64,000 nucleotides of DNA. Source: Streptomyces scabiei 87.22. Lineage in GTDB: Bacteria; Actinomycetota; Actinomycetes; Streptomycetales; Streptomycetaceae. The notes beneath the pieces are model-generated. The model ran no database searches. It worked only from the letters and a program-made list of their open reading frames with translations, and had not been told where the DNA came from. Made by a program: the position numbers and the translations under genes. The stretch spans positions 2,542,001 to 2,606,000 of the forward strand of contig NC_013929.1 in the NCBI RefSeq assembly GCF_000091305.1, in the 5' to 3' direction. Within the stretch, counting starts at the first letter, position 1; every line of letters begins with the position of its first letter. Shown here piece by piece: positions 17,677 through 27,525 of this stretch.

Positions 17677-20600
17677 GCCGGGATATTGAAGGCTGGTTCG
17701 AAGCGCTGGAAAGCAAGGCGGCGTCGTCAGGCGTGGCCGAGGCCATCAAGCCCTTCTTGTCGGCCCGCGAGTTCTTCCGGGTCGAGCTCGGGCTGTTCTT
17801 CCTGTCCGAGTACGCGCCCGGCCAGCCCGCCACCCTGATGCGTAAGTTGCTTGACGGGTACGCCCTGCCGGGTGCCGGCACTGAGACCGTCGTGCGAAAC
17901 GTGCGTCGCCGCATGGGGCCTACGGCGCGGGGCGGACAGTGGAGGCTGCGTCTCAACGACTACTGCAAAGTGCCTGCTCACCTGCGCTTGTTCGAACTTG
18001 ACGACGGTGCCGGGACGCGCGTGGTCCACGGCAGCGTTCTTCGTCGCCGCGGAAGTTCCACGCTGCCGGAGCGGGAGCAGGTATACCGGGACGCGATGTC
18101 GGTGCCCGTGGCCTACAAGGTGGAAGCGGGTCATGATCCCGCGTCGCCGGGGATGCGGGTGCGACTCAAGCGAGCGGACGGCAGCATCGTCCGGTTCCGG
18201 ATTCCTGACTGGCTGGAGGAGGCCGCACCCGAGCGTCGCCTGGAACCGAAGACGCACAGAATCAGGCGTCCCTTCCCGCAACTTACGGAGGACGACTTCC
18301 ACCAGGCGGCCAAGGAGATGGATCAGCTTCTCCGTACAAGCGAGCGATATCGTACGGAGAACTTCACCGGCCGTGTAGAGAGGATGGTCTTTTCTCGCAC
18401 GGACAGCGAAGCCGGATGCCTGACAAACGGCCTCGGTATCTTCACGATCGACGGACTGGCTCAGGTCGTGGGCCTGATGAACTCGGGGAAGACGACCTTC
18501 AACGACGTTCTGGTCAAGATCTGTACCGACCGCGGGCTCAGGGTCGGGTACCTGGTCTCCTCCGTCGGGAACGCACTGGAGAAGGTCCGGTTCTTCCGGA
18601 GTCTGGGCATCGACGCAGTTCCGTTGATCGGCCACAGGAACCGTCCCGCGCACGTGGCACGTTACTGGGACGACCTTCTCTACGTACCGGACAACGGTCA
18701 AGCACCGCCGCTCCCGGACGGCAACGACGAGGTAGCTGCCTTCGCTACCGACATCTGCCTGCTGGACAGTCTCCTGGAACCTTCCGGTCCCATTGCCGCG
18801 CCGCTCTCGGTGGATGAGCGCCCCTGCCGGGACAAGCTCCGCGTCGACACCTCGGGCAAGCGAGCACCGATTGTCGACTGTCCGCTTCTCGCGGTGTGCC
18901 CGGTACAGGCAGCTGTACGCCGAATCCCGACGGCACAAGTCTGGGTGGCGACGCCGGCCGCTCTCCTCGCCAGCAGGGCAGAGCCCGCCTCGTACAAGAC
19001 ACAGTGGGTGATTCCTGCCCAGCACGAACTCGACCTCCTCGTGGCCGACGAGGCCGACCAGGTGATGACGCAGTTCGACAAGGCGTTTATGCACCACGAA
19101 CCGCTGACAAGTCCCGACGGCTGGAGCAGCCGCATTGCGCTGGCCTGGCATGAGGGGCTGGCGCGCACGTGGTACCGGCCGATGGCGGACCGGCAGGGAC
19201 GGCGTTACCAGCAGTACGCGACCTATCACGCGGAAGCTCTGGCCGGGTTGCTGCCGCTGCTCATGAGGCCGTCGGCCGAGGGGCAGGAGGAGGCCAGGGG
19301 CTCGGGCAGTGAGCTCTTGGAAGAGGTGACGGCTGACGGGCCATTCAGCGGGCACACCCTGCTCATGCAGCTGGCACGGGCCTTGCACGGCATCACCAGC
19401 CGCGTCGAAGAGCAGCAGCAGTCGCATCTGTGGGAGCGAGCCGAGGAGTACTTCCACACTCACTTCGCCCGGCTTGTCGAAGACCCCTTCGGTTCCCCTC
19501 CCGCCGGCCTGAAGCCGCTGCTCGACACGATGACCTCTGGCTACGACACCGAGATGAGCGCCGAGGAAGTAGCCCAGGACTGGCTCACGCACCACATCCC
19601 AGAGGACATGCCCGACCCCGGCGATCGCTTGGGCGAGCTCGCGCGAGTCCTCGTCGCGGGCTGCTGGAGTGCCCGCGTCACGACCACCGTGTTCGAGCTT
19701 TCCCACATGCAGGAATCGCTCCGCGCGCTTATGGCAGTGGAGGACACGAACAACCTGCTCGCTCACCAGCCAAGGCCAGAACTGCTCGCGGTTGTGCCCG
19801 AACAGCCGATGGGCAACATGATGGCCCTCCAGTGGACCCCCAGCCCAAAGGAGGGCAGAGGGTCACTGGACTTGCTGTGGCTTCGCGGGGTCGGACGGTG
19901 GCTGCTCTATCACCTGCACGACTTGCTTGCCTGTGAGGGGGTCGAGGGCCCGCACGTGCTGCTGTCCTCGGCGACCAGCTACAACCCGCTCTCCGCCCGG
20001 TACCACATCGACGTTCTCCCGACACTGATTCTGCACGAGCCTCCCGACTGTGCCGCTGCCATCCGGGAAAGCAGGTTCTATACCCGCCCACGGCGGCGCC
20101 CAGGGCACGAACGCGGCATCTACGTGTCAGGAGCCGGAGGCCGCGGCGCCCGCCAAGCCGCCGTGCGGGCTATGACGGACGCCGTCTGCACCCCCGACCC
20201 CGGAGCGGCCTTGTCTCTCCTGGAGCAGGTACTCCAAGGATGCGACCCTGAGCGTCGAAGGGCTCTGTTCGTGGTACTCAGCACCGAGGACGCAGCCACC
20301 AGCGCCCATTACATGAACACCCGGACAGCCGTGCGTGCTGTACACGTCGTCCCCGACCGCCGGGCTCCCGGGCTCTACGGTCTCAACCATCGCCGCATCT
20401 CTGCCTTCCCCAGGACCGATGCCCAGGTCATGGCGGCTGCCGAAGGCTCTGCCGGCCGCGGTCACAACATGCTCAACGACAGCGGGGTCGCCGCCATCCA
20501 GGCCATCTTCTATCTGGCACGCCTCCACCCCCCGCCCACCGACCTCTCCTTCCCTCTCGCAATTCTCAACGCCCAGGCCATGCAGCGTCTTCTGAAGCCG

Positions 20601-21035
20601 GTGCTGTGCGACACCCCCGGCACCGACGCGGCGGGCGAGATGAGGAAACTGGCGTACGGCGCCCGTGCCACCTGGGGCACGATGATGGGCCGCCCCCTCA
20701 ACTTCCGGGCGATGAAGGACGACTACCTACGCCACGCCTTCATTGCAGACCAGTCAGCTTCCCTCTACCAGACAACCGGTAGGGGGCTGCGCGGCAATGT
20801 GCCCGTCCAGGTCTACCTCCTCGACGCGGCATTCGCCCCGCGCGCGGCAGACCCTCGCGACACCGCCCCGGACACCGAGCGAACCAGCGTGCTCATCGCC
20901 TGCCGAGAACTCACACGCCGAATGCTCGCCGATCCAGGGCCGACAGCCGACTCCCACGTGCGCCTCAACCATCAGATCTACACCGCCACGTGGGGTCTGC
21001 TGGGACACCTCCTCGACACCATCGACTGGGGATAA
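17673..21035 (+). CDS. pPIWI-RE-associated DinG/XPD-type superfamily 2 helicase
   Basis: A 1120-residue helicase. Walker A is GLMNSGKTT (about residues 267-275), the Walker B/DEAD box is VADEADQV (about 458-465), motif III is SSATSY (about 765-770) and motif VI is QTTGRGLRG (about 1033-1041). Four cysteines between motifs I and II (ICLLD, PCRDK, DCPLLAVCPV) lie where DinG/XPD helicases hold a 4Fe-4S cluster. The first 260 residues are an extra N-terminal region, as expected for helicases of pPIWI-RE three-gene islands. It probably unwinds duplex or R-loop DNA for the PIWI and nuclease partners. It overlaps the upstream nuclease gene by 4 bp and ends 5 bp before the PIWI gene, so the three form one operon. 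Confidence 0.85.
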   Translation: MSRDIEGWFEALESKAASSGVAEAIKPFLSAREFFRVELGLFFLSEYAPGQPATLMRKLLDGYALPGAGTETVVRNVRRRMGPTARGGQWRLRLNDYCKVPAHLRLFELDDGAGTRVVHGSVLRRRGSSTLPEREQVYRDAMSVPVAYKVEAGHDPASPGMRVRLKRADGSIVRFRIPDWLEEAAPERRLEPKTHRIRRPFPQLTEDDFHQAAKEMDQLLRTSERYRTENFTGRVERMVFSRTDSEAGCLTNGLGIFTIDGLAQVVGLMNSGKTTFNDVLVKICTDRGLRVGYLVSSVGNALEKVRFFRSLGIDAVPLIGHRNRPAHVARYWDDLLYVPDNGQAPPLPDGNDEVAAFATDICLLDSLLEPSGPIAAPLSVDERPCRDKLRVDTSGKRAPIVDCPLLAVCPVQAAVRRIPTAQVWVATPAALLASRAEPASYKTQWVIPAQHELDLLVADEADQVMTQFDKAFMHHEPLTSPDGWSSRIALAWHEGLARTWYRPMADRQGRRYQQYATYHAEALAGLLPLLMRPSAEGQEEARGSGSELLEEVTADGPFSGHTLLMQLARALHGITSRVEEQQQSHLWERAEEYFHTHFARLVEDPFGSPPAGLKPLLDTMTSGYDTEMSAEEVAQDWLTHHIPEDMPDPGDRLGELARVLVAGCWSARVTTTVFELSHMQESLRALMAVEDTNNLLAHQPRPELLAVVPEQPMGNMMALQWTPSPKEGRGSLDLLWLRGVGRWLLYHLHDLLACEGVEGPHVLLSSATSYNPLSARYHIDVLPTLILHEPPDCAAAIRESRFYTRPRRRPGHERGIYVSGAGGRGARQAAVRAMTDAVCTPDPGAALSLLEQVLQGCDPERRRALFVVLSTEDAATSAHYMNTRTAVRAVHVVPDRRAPGLYGLNHRRISAFPRTDAQVMAAAEGSAGRGHNMLNDSGVAAIQAIFYLARLHPPPTDLSFPLAILNAQAMQRLLKPVLCDTPGTDAAGEMRKLAYGARATWGTMMGRPLNFRAMKDDYLRHAFIADQSASLYQTTGRGLRGNVPVQVYLLDAAFAPRAADPRDTAPDTERTSVLIACRELTRRMLADPGPTADSHVRLNHQIYTATWGLLGHLLDTIDWG

Positions 21036-21040
21036 CAGAC

Positions 21041-23794
21041 ATGACCGAAGCCGACAGCACGGCAACGGATTCCGGCAAGAAGAAGCCGCCGCCGCGCTAC
21101 GACCACATCATCACGCCCGGCTTCGTGGCACGCCGCGGAGCCACACTGCCCATCACCGTACACACGGCGAAATTCCCACCGTCGCTCCTGGCACGGCTTG
21201 AACGCGCCTGGAACAGCAACCCGAAAGCGCGCTCCCCGTACCTGCCGACCTACGCCTTGCGCGAGCTGATCGAGCAGGTGGAACCCGCCGTCCTCGCGGT
21301 CGAAGGCCGGCTGGGAGACGGTCCTTGGCTCCACGCCATGCGAATGCCCCATAACGAGCTTCCGCTGCAACTAGCCCTCGAATTCTGGATCACTACACAC
21401 GTCGCGCCCCATCAGAACGACGTCGACTGGCCCACCATGGTGAAACGCGCCCTGCCACTGGAATGGGCGCAGGCAGAGGTCGACCTTCTGGCCCACGGAA
21501 ACGCAGCAAACGGAACAGCAACCCCGCACAGCAGCACCTTCTCCCTGCTTGCCACCTACATTGCCGGATGCTGGGTGGACGAAAAGCTATCCCTGCCAGG
21601 GCACACCGCGAAAGGCTTCTCGGTTCTTGGCCAACTGACCGACCGCGGTGAGCGCAGCATCTACAGCTGGCCACCCCGAGAACTTGACGATGACGGGGCC
21701 TACGGCCTCTGGACCCACAGGACAGCACTGCGTGTGGTCTCCATGCCCCACGACGGTCGACTCATCCTCCGAGCCGTTCCCCACATCGCCCGCTTCGGCG
21801 GTACCCAGCCTGCGTACATCCCACGCCGCGGCGACACCCCAGCCACGGCCACCATCCTGCTCTACCTGGCCAAGGGCGCACTGCGTGACGTCGAGCGCCC
21901 CATGCTCCTCCGCGCACCGGTCACAGTCAGCGGCAAGAAGGAGGACATGCGGTGGCAGTGGCAGCCTGGCATCGCGCGCATCCTGCCCTCCCTCCCAGCC
22001 AGCAACCGCTACCCCAACCCCGAGGACGTCCGAACCGACCCCCGCCGCGCCGCCGGCGTCAACCGCAGCGCCGAAGAAGACAAGGAACCCACCGCGCTGC
22101 TGCTGCACGCCACCGGCTACACCTACCTCACTCGGACCGATCTCGCTGACGTCCAACCGGAATTCAGCACACACGGCCACCCTGCGGAAAGCGGCCTGCA
22201 GCCCATCGACCACCTCACCCTCTTCGAGCACCTGAAGGAACCGCTCGCAAAGCTCAACTTCGACCCGCTCCCCGCCTTGGACAGGACACCCCAACGTCGA
22301 GCCCCTCGACTGACCCCGACACGCGAGGACGCCCACTACCACTTCGAACTCTGGCACTGCGCACCGAAGACCTATCAAGCAATCCATCTGGCCCTCACCA
22401 AGCTGCTTAATTACCAACACCTTGGTGAACGCAGCACAGAACCTGGCGTTCACGACTATGCCGGGCGCACCAAGATCACACTGGTCCTACGCAATCCCGG
22501 GACCCTCGTTTCCGGCCTACCCAAGCCACCGCCACACGCGGACCCAGAATCCCGCAAGGCTCACCGAAAGCAGGAACGGGAGCAGCGAGCTGAAGCACTG
22601 CGCAAGGAATTCCCCGAAGCCGACCACATGATCGGCTGCCTCGTGGAGATCGACAAACCAGTCAACTTCGCCATGGCCGGAGAGGACGACCCCAAGCGGT
22701 TCCTGAAGGACACCCTGCCGGAGCTGAACCGGCACGTGCAATGCCTGCACCCGGTCACAGCGGCTCCCAAGCCCGACGCCAAGAAGGCGGGGCTGAAGCC
22801 CTTCGAGGACAGCGACATCCGCTGCGAGGACGTGCAGCGTGCCGCTTCCTCGGTGAAGGACCTCCTGCGCTCGCTCGGGCATCTGCCCCGCCTGCCCGCA
22901 CCCCGCAGCGTCAAGGGCCGCTTCGAACTGGCCACCCTGCACGTCGCTCAGGCCGGCTCATGGATCGTCCCATTCGTCCTGCGCATGGATACCGACGGCA
23001 ACACCACAGCCCAACTCGTGGCGCGTCCTGGCCATCCGCACGAAGCGCCCATCCCCATCGAACACCTGCCCCGAGCTCTAACCTCCGGACGAGGGCGAAT
23101 GCGGCGCCGCGACAGGGCCCAGCTGAACGACTTCATCACCCAGGCACTCGCAATCGACTCCCGCACAGAGCGACTCTTCCTCGCCCGAGCGCAGACCCTG
23201 CGCAACAAGGATGTGTGGCCCTGGCTGCAGAATCCCCACATCACGCCGGACTCGCTCCGGCTCCCTGGCGAAGACTGCGCCCACCCCAACCGCGCCGAAG
23301 GCCGCCGCCCGGAAGACCTGCCCGGGCTGCGCATCGTTCGCGTCAACGAGGAGTCCTACGAGATCCCGCTGGCATTCGGCGCCAACTTCAACGACGAGAC
23401 CGAGGACCCCGCCGACGACTCACCCGACGTGGCCATCGGCGAAGAGACGCCGGCATCCAGTGCAGCCGAGCTGCCGTACGAGGAGTGGGGCAGGTACTCC
23501 GGCGTCGTCCCGTGGAACGACCACGCCTTCCTGGCGATCAACCCAAGGCCGGATACGCATCAGCTGCCCAAGACCGTCTCCAAGTATTCGGCAGAGGAGC
23601 AGAACGCCACCCGCCACGGAGCCAACCCCACGTCCCTCGAGATCCACGTCTCCTTCAAGCAACCCCATGACCACGCCTCCGACCTGGCCGCGTACGTGAA
23701 CAACCTGCGCAGATGCCACCTCCACACGGACACCGCGACGCGCATGCCCCTGCTCCTGCACCTCGCCAAGCTCATGGAGGAGTACATCAGCTGA
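21041..23794 (+). CDS. Prokaryotic PIWI protein of the pPIWI-RE family
   Basis: A 917-residue protein, last gene of the cassette. The C-terminal half shows the pPIWI-RE RNase H-like (PIWI) layout: QAGSWIVPFVLRMD at about residue 637, then GLRIVRVNEESYEIP at about 760-775 with the conserved Arg and Glu that name the family, and a C-terminal end SLEIHVSF ... AAYVNNLRRC ... RMPLLLHLAKLMEEYI typical of these proteins. The first 350 residues form the N-terminal and MID-like regions. The family is predicted to bind guide nucleic acid and restrict foreign DNA, perhaps through R-loops; the mechanism is inferred from comparative genomics. The start is ATG 21041, six bases after the helicase stop. Confidence 0.8.
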   Translation: MTEADSTATDSGKKKPPPRYDHIITPGFVARRGATLPITVHTAKFPPSLLARLERAWNSNPKARSPYLPTYALRELIEQVEPAVLAVEGRLGDGPWLHAMRMPHNELPLQLALEFWITTHVAPHQNDVDWPTMVKRALPLEWAQAEVDLLAHGNAANGTATPHSSTFSLLATYIAGCWVDEKLSLPGHTAKGFSVLGQLTDRGERSIYSWPPRELDDDGAYGLWTHRTALRVVSMPHDGRLILRAVPHIARFGGTQPAYIPRRGDTPATATILLYLAKGALRDVERPMLLRAPVTVSGKKEDMRWQWQPGIARILPSLPASNRYPNPEDVRTDPRRAAGVNRSAEEDKEPTALLLHATGYTYLTRTDLADVQPEFSTHGHPAESGLQPIDHLTLFEHLKEPLAKLNFDPLPALDRTPQRRAPRLTPTREDAHYHFELWHCAPKTYQAIHLALTKLLNYQHLGERSTEPGVHDYAGRTKITLVLRNPGTLVSGLPKPPPHADPESRKAHRKQEREQRAEALRKEFPEADHMIGCLVEIDKPVNFAMAGEDDPKRFLKDTLPELNRHVQCLHPVTAAPKPDAKKAGLKPFEDSDIRCEDVQRAASSVKDLLRSLGHLPRLPAPRSVKGRFELATLHVAQAGSWIVPFVLRMDTDGNTTAQLVARPGHPHEAPIPIEHLPRALTSGRGRMRRRDRAQLNDFITQALAIDSRTERLFLARAQTLRNKDVWPWLQNPHITPDSLRLPGEDCAHPNRAEGRRPEDLPGLRIVRVNEESYEIPLAFGANFNDETEDPADDSPDVAIGEETPASSAAELPYEEWGRYSGVVPWNDHAFLAINPRPDTHQLPKTVSKYSAEEQNATRHGANPTSLEIHVSFKQPHDHASDLAAYVNNLRRCHLHTDTATRMPLLLHLAKLMEEYIS

Positions 23795-24056
23795 AGCCAG
23801 AAGAACGCACACCCGAAACCCCTAAGTACCGACTGGCACGCGGGCCCAGGCCCGGAGATCCATTCAGCAGCGGTGAGTATGGCGGCGGGTCCCCGGCGCA
23901 CCTGCCCACGCGCGCCAAAGCACTGCGCGCCACGAAGGGGCACCGGCGCGCAACAGCGACTACGTGCTGGTGACCAGCTGCCCAGTCACGGAACCCTGGT
24001 GTAGGGGCCGGGGATTACACCTGAGCGCCTCCGAGGGAAGCGGAAATATAGCGGAT

Positions 24057-24083
24057 GATCGCCGGTTAGCCAAACCGGCGATC
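24057..24083. terminator. 11-bp perfect hairpin between convergent genes
   Basis: Arms GATCGCCGGTT (24057-24067) and AACCGGCGATC (24073-24083) pair perfectly around a 5-base loop. It lies between the end of the pPIWI-RE operon and the end of the minus-strand nuclease gene, so it can terminate transcription from both sides. The rest of the 392-bp gap (23795-24186) contains no credible gene. Confidence 0.7.
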
Positions 24084-24186
24084 CCGCGCATCATTGATAG
24101 TCCACCGCCACCACCTGCCCCTACGTCGAAAGGCGCCACCCAACGACCAAGCGCGACACGCTCATGGCCACGGTGCCGTCAAGCGA

Positions 24187-25077
24187 TCACGCCGCCGCGT
24201 AGCTGGCCCGGAACAGATCCTGCGCACGCTCCACGTCCCTCGGCGTACGGAGCTGCACCTCCAGATCACCCGTCCCGTGGTGGCCGAGCCCGGACACGTC
24301 CCGGGTGTAGCCGGGAACGAGGTCGACGTGCTTCGGGTCGACCTTCAGGTAGACCAGAAGCTTGCTCCTCTGAGGCGGACAGACGCAGGCGAAGTTCCGC
24401 AGACGCTGATACGCCCGGTACTGCTTGCGCTCGACGCGGTTGACGCCGTCCCCGAGGCCAAGCAGCACCTCATCAACCGCCTCCGCCAGCTCCGCCAGCG
24501 CCCCGCCCTGCTCTCGCGCGGGCGGCAGCCCGGCCGCGCTCCGGCGAACCCGCCGCGCGGCCGGCGTCCGCCCGGTGACGGAAGCCACGGTCTCAAGTCC
24601 AATCAGGTCCTTGCCGAAGAACCGGTAGCGGACCAGGTCGATGCTGCGCCTGTGCTCGCGTACGGCGTGCCCGTCGTAGCGGGTGAAATCGCCGGCGACA
24701 CAGATCAGCCGGGGTGCGCTCCACAGCACCTGGGACGCGGCCGATACCCCGAACCGGTCGCGGACCAGGTTCCGGAAGACGTCCTTGTGCGCCATCAGCC
24801 ACGCCATGTAATACAGGCCCTGATTGATCACGCCGGCCGCGGTGCCGCGCTTGAACTCCACGACCACCGGCGCCCCGTTCTCATCGAGCCCCAGCGAATC
24901 GATCCGGCCGCCGTCAGCACAGTCGATGACGTACTCGCTCGCCAGGAACCGCACCCCCAGCATCGTCTCCATGTGCGCCTCGACGAGGCCCTGCACATCC
25001 GCCTCGACCTCGGCAAGACGCGGCGCGACCTCCGTAACGCCGCCATTCGTCGTGTGGAACAGCTTCAGACCCGACAC
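24187..25077 (-). CDS. NucS/DUF91-like nuclease with DUF5655 C-terminal domain
   Basis: A 296-residue protein. The central region GGRIDSLGLDENGAPVVVEFKRG has the D-x(n)-E-x-K pattern of PD-(D/E)XK nucleases, and QGLYYMAWLMAHKDVFRNLV after it matches NucS-like (DUF91) proteins. The C-terminal 100 residues (YQRLRNFACVCP, LLVYLKVDPKHVDLVPGYTR, DLEVQLRTPRDVERA) are a DUF5655-type domain, thought to bind nucleic acid or a partner. I chose GTG 25077, giving MSGLKLFHTT, because GGAGGGG lies just upstream; the frame is open further but the extra 84 residues look non-coding. Its position next to the pPIWI-RE operon, and convergent with it, fits a defence island. The substrate is unknown. Confidence 0.75.
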   Translation of the reverse strand: MSGLKLFHTTNGGVTEVAPRLAEVEADVQGLVEAHMETMLGVRFLASEYVIDCADGGRIDSLGLDENGAPVVVEFKRGTAAGVINQGLYYMAWLMAHKDVFRNLVRDRFGVSAASQVLWSAPRLICVAGDFTRYDGHAVREHRRSIDLVRYRFFGKDLIGLETVASVTGRTPAARRVRRSAAGLPPAREQGGALAELAEAVDEVLLGLGDGVNRVERKQYRAYQRLRNFACVCPPQRSKLLVYLKVDPKHVDLVPGYTRDVSGLGHHGTGDLEVQLRTPRDVERAQDLFRASYAAA

Positions 25078-25786
25078 CTTCCCCTCCTCGGCTCGAAGAT
25101 CGAGAACGCAGGAGAGGGGTAGATCTATTTCCGCGCGGGCGCACCGAACAGGTGAGGAGATGTGAGACGGTGACCACCTGGCACAGTCGGGAACCCCTGC
25201 ATCCCACCCGTCCCAGAGGTGCCCTCGTCCCACATACGTCCCACAAAACCCCTGACAGAGTGTCAGCGAGGAAGAAAGTGGCAGGTCAAAGCACCTGCCG
25301 ACGAGATGCGCCAAGCGCCTTCTAAGCACCTGACCTATTCGCGTCCGCCCAACCCATGCACGACAGCAGCCCGAACTATTGCGTTGTGTGCCGCAAGGAA
25401 AACGAGCGCAACGATCGACCTGTGCCGGTTCGAAAGACTAGCTCGCGGAGACAGCACCCATTACGAGACACCCGACAACTTCCAGCGCGCTCCTACTGGA
25501 ATCCGGACGGCTCGAGACCATCAAGAGCTTTACCTCCTCCCTTGACCGACCTCGGCAAATTCCCTGATCCTGCACGCGTTCTTCTCCTCGACAGGCTCGA
25601 ATTCGCCGACGACATTTGGTAGTCGGCATTCAGCGCGACGCACGCTCAACGGCTACGGGCGCCAACATCACCGACCACCGGAGCTGACGCCAACCTCAGC
25701 GCCACCGCCCTCGGAACCGTAGACGCCCTATTCCCCCTGCCCTCCAGCTCCCCTTATCCTCACGTCCACGCCAGGGAGGGGGGCCA
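25078..25786. other. Intergenic region with no credible gene
   Basis: This 709-bp stretch lies between divergent genes. Short open frames exist but show no codon bias, ribosome site or recognisable motif. Base composition is lower in GC than the flanking genes. The last 20 bases contain AGGGAGGGGGG, the ribosome site of the DUF4365 gene. Promoters for both flanking genes should lie here. Confidence 0.5.
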
Positions 25787-26290
25787 GTGGCTACGGAGGC
25801 GACGAGTTGGCAGAAGGAGCAAGTGAGTCGGGCCTACGTCCACGTACTTGCTACACAGGGGGGCTACACCATCTGCGACTGGAACGTCGACAAGGACGGC
25901 GTAGACATGACCCTCCGTATGCGCGGGTTGATGGTCGACGTCCAGCTCAAGTGCACGCAGAGCCCTCGCGTCGTCCGAGGCGGCTACAGTTTCGACCTCG
26001 ACATCGAGACATACGACAAGCTCCGTGACCCAGACCGCTCTGCACCCGGCCACCTCGCCTTACTGATCGTGCCACCGGACGTAGGCCGATGGGTCACGCA
26101 CCACCCCGAATCGATAGTCCTGGCCTGCCACGGTTACTGGACGTCCCTGCACGGCGCAGGCAGGGCACGCAGCAAGGGCACCACCGCGATCAGCCTCCCC
26201 GAGCACCAGCCCCTGACCGCAAAATCGATAGGGGCCATGTTCGACACGGCGCGTCAGCTGCTCAACCCCCTTGGCCCGGAGGTGAACTGA
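25787..26290 (+). CDS. DUF4365 domain protein, probable PD-(D/E)XK-type nuclease fold
   Basis: A 167-residue protein starting at GTG 25787 after AGGGAGGGGGG. The N-terminal pattern QKEQVSRAYVHVLATQGGY, then WNVDKDGVDMTLR and VDVQLKCTQ is the DUF4365 signature. D-x(n)-(Q/E)-x-K here resembles a degenerate PD-(D/E)XK nuclease site with Gln in place of Glu. A TTA leucine codon at 26060-26062 is in frame; in Streptomyces TTA codons need the bldA tRNA and often mark late-expressed or transferred genes. The next gene starts one base after this stop, so the two form a coupled pair. DUF4365 proteins appear often beside defence genes; the biochemical role is not established. Confidence 0.75.
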   Translation: MATEATSWQKEQVSRAYVHVLATQGGYTICDWNVDKDGVDMTLRMRGLMVDVQLKCTQSPRVVRGGYSFDLDIETYDKLRDPDRSAPGHLALLIVPPDVGRWVTHHPESIVLACHGYWTSLHGAGRARSKGTTAISLPEHQPLTAKSIGAMFDTARQLLNPLGPEVN

Positions 26291-26291
26291 C

Positions 26292-27473
26292 ATGGTGCAC
26301 CCAGAGCCGGACTTCGGTCCCGAGGAGATCCGCAGCTACCTCAAAGTCACCGGGTGGGCCCCGGTCTCCGGTGGTGCCGTTGCCGAACTGTGGCGCCTGC
26401 CGGGTCCCGCGGACGAGGTCGTCCTGGTCCCCATGAAGCCGGGTGCCCCGGACTTCACCAAGCGCGCCCATATCCTGCTCGGAGACCTGGCCCGCGTCGA
26501 GTCACGCGACGTCCGCACGGTCCAAGACGCGGTCGCCACCGTGTTCAACGACGTCACCGACCTCCAAGCCTCCCACCCCACCCTCAGCGACGGATCCATC
26601 CCCCTAGAGTCCGGCTACGAACTCTTCATCTCCGCGAAGCGCCTGCGTGTGGCCTCCGCCGCCGCGACGATTCGCCGACAAGGCCACTTCCGCAACTTCC
26701 CGACGCGGGCGAGGGAACAGGCCCGGGAGGTCCGCCTCGGGCAGACCCGGCGTGGCTCGTACATCGTGCCCATCATCAGCCAGGCCCGCGCTCCTGAGGA
26801 CGTGTACTCCCCCGGCCAGGACCGGATCGACGTAGGTGTGGAGGAGACCCTCTTCGACCGACGCGTCACCGCCACCATGTCCCGCGCCTTGGGCGTTCTT
26901 GAGGAAATGGCCGGCGCCGAGCGGGAACCCACCCCCAGCGAGATCACCGACTCGGTAGGTGAAGGCGTCTCGTACGAACTCTGCCAGGCTCTCAGCAAGG
27001 TGGTGAGCGCGGACGCGATCGGAACCCTCGCCGTCACCTTCAACTGGTCCCGCGTGGCCGCCCCACCCCCGGGAACACCACCACTCGTCGAGTTCAACCA
27101 GGCAGCGATCGACGTCGTAGACCGCGTATCCGCGCAACTCAAGACACGGATCTACACGAGTCGGCACCTGATCTACGGCATCGTCACCGACCTCAGCCGC
27201 CACCCCGACGACGAAACCGGGCGGGTAGGCGTCCAGACCCTGATCAACCGCCGCGTCAGAACCGTGTGGATGGACCTGCGCGACACCGACTACCACGCAG
27301 CGGTCCACTGCCACGACACCGGCGTCCCCGTCCGCGTCCAGGGCTCCCTCACCAGCCCGCCGGGCGGTCAGGCCACCATGGAAGTGGACGACTTCGGCCC
27401 CGACCCCTCACTGATGGCCACCTCCTTGGACACAGCGACGGACACCGAAACGCCACAGCGACGGGACGGGTGA
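26292..27473 (+). CDS. Unknown protein paired with DUF4365
   Basis: A 393-residue protein that I do not recognise. It begins 1 bp after the DUF4365 stop. The N-terminal 170 residues are mixed alpha/beta, with a basic segment RAREQAREVRLGQTRRGSYI that could contact nucleic acid. Residues about 280-370 form a beta-rich unit ending VRVQGSLTSPPGGQATMEVDDF, reminiscent of an OB or similar small barrel. The last 20 residues are acidic/Thr-rich. No catalytic triad, Walker motif or membrane segment is visible. Tight coupling suggests that it works with the DUF4365 protein as a two-gene unit. Confidence 0.65.
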   Translation: MVHPEPDFGPEEIRSYLKVTGWAPVSGGAVAELWRLPGPADEVVLVPMKPGAPDFTKRAHILLGDLARVESRDVRTVQDAVATVFNDVTDLQASHPTLSDGSIPLESGYELFISAKRLRVASAAATIRRQGHFRNFPTRAREQAREVRLGQTRRGSYIVPIISQARAPEDVYSPGQDRIDVGVEETLFDRRVTATMSRALGVLEEMAGAEREPTPSEITDSVGEGVSYELCQALSKVVSADAIGTLAVTFNWSRVAAPPPGTPPLVEFNQAAIDVVDRVSAQLKTRIYTSRHLIYGIVTDLSRHPDDETGRVGVQTLINRRVRTVWMDLRDTDYHAAVHCHDTGVPVRVQGSLTSPPGGQATMEVDDFGPDPSLMATSLDTATDTETPQRRDG

Positions 27474-27525
27474 GGGCACCGATCTGATCGAGGGCGGGAA
27501 CCGGCAGGACGGCGGCTCTCGGATG

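Noticed and set aside
24001..24090. tRNA-like fold around the 24057-24083 hairpin
   Set aside because: Only one stem forms; no acceptor, anticodon or T arm could be paired. A terminator explains it better.
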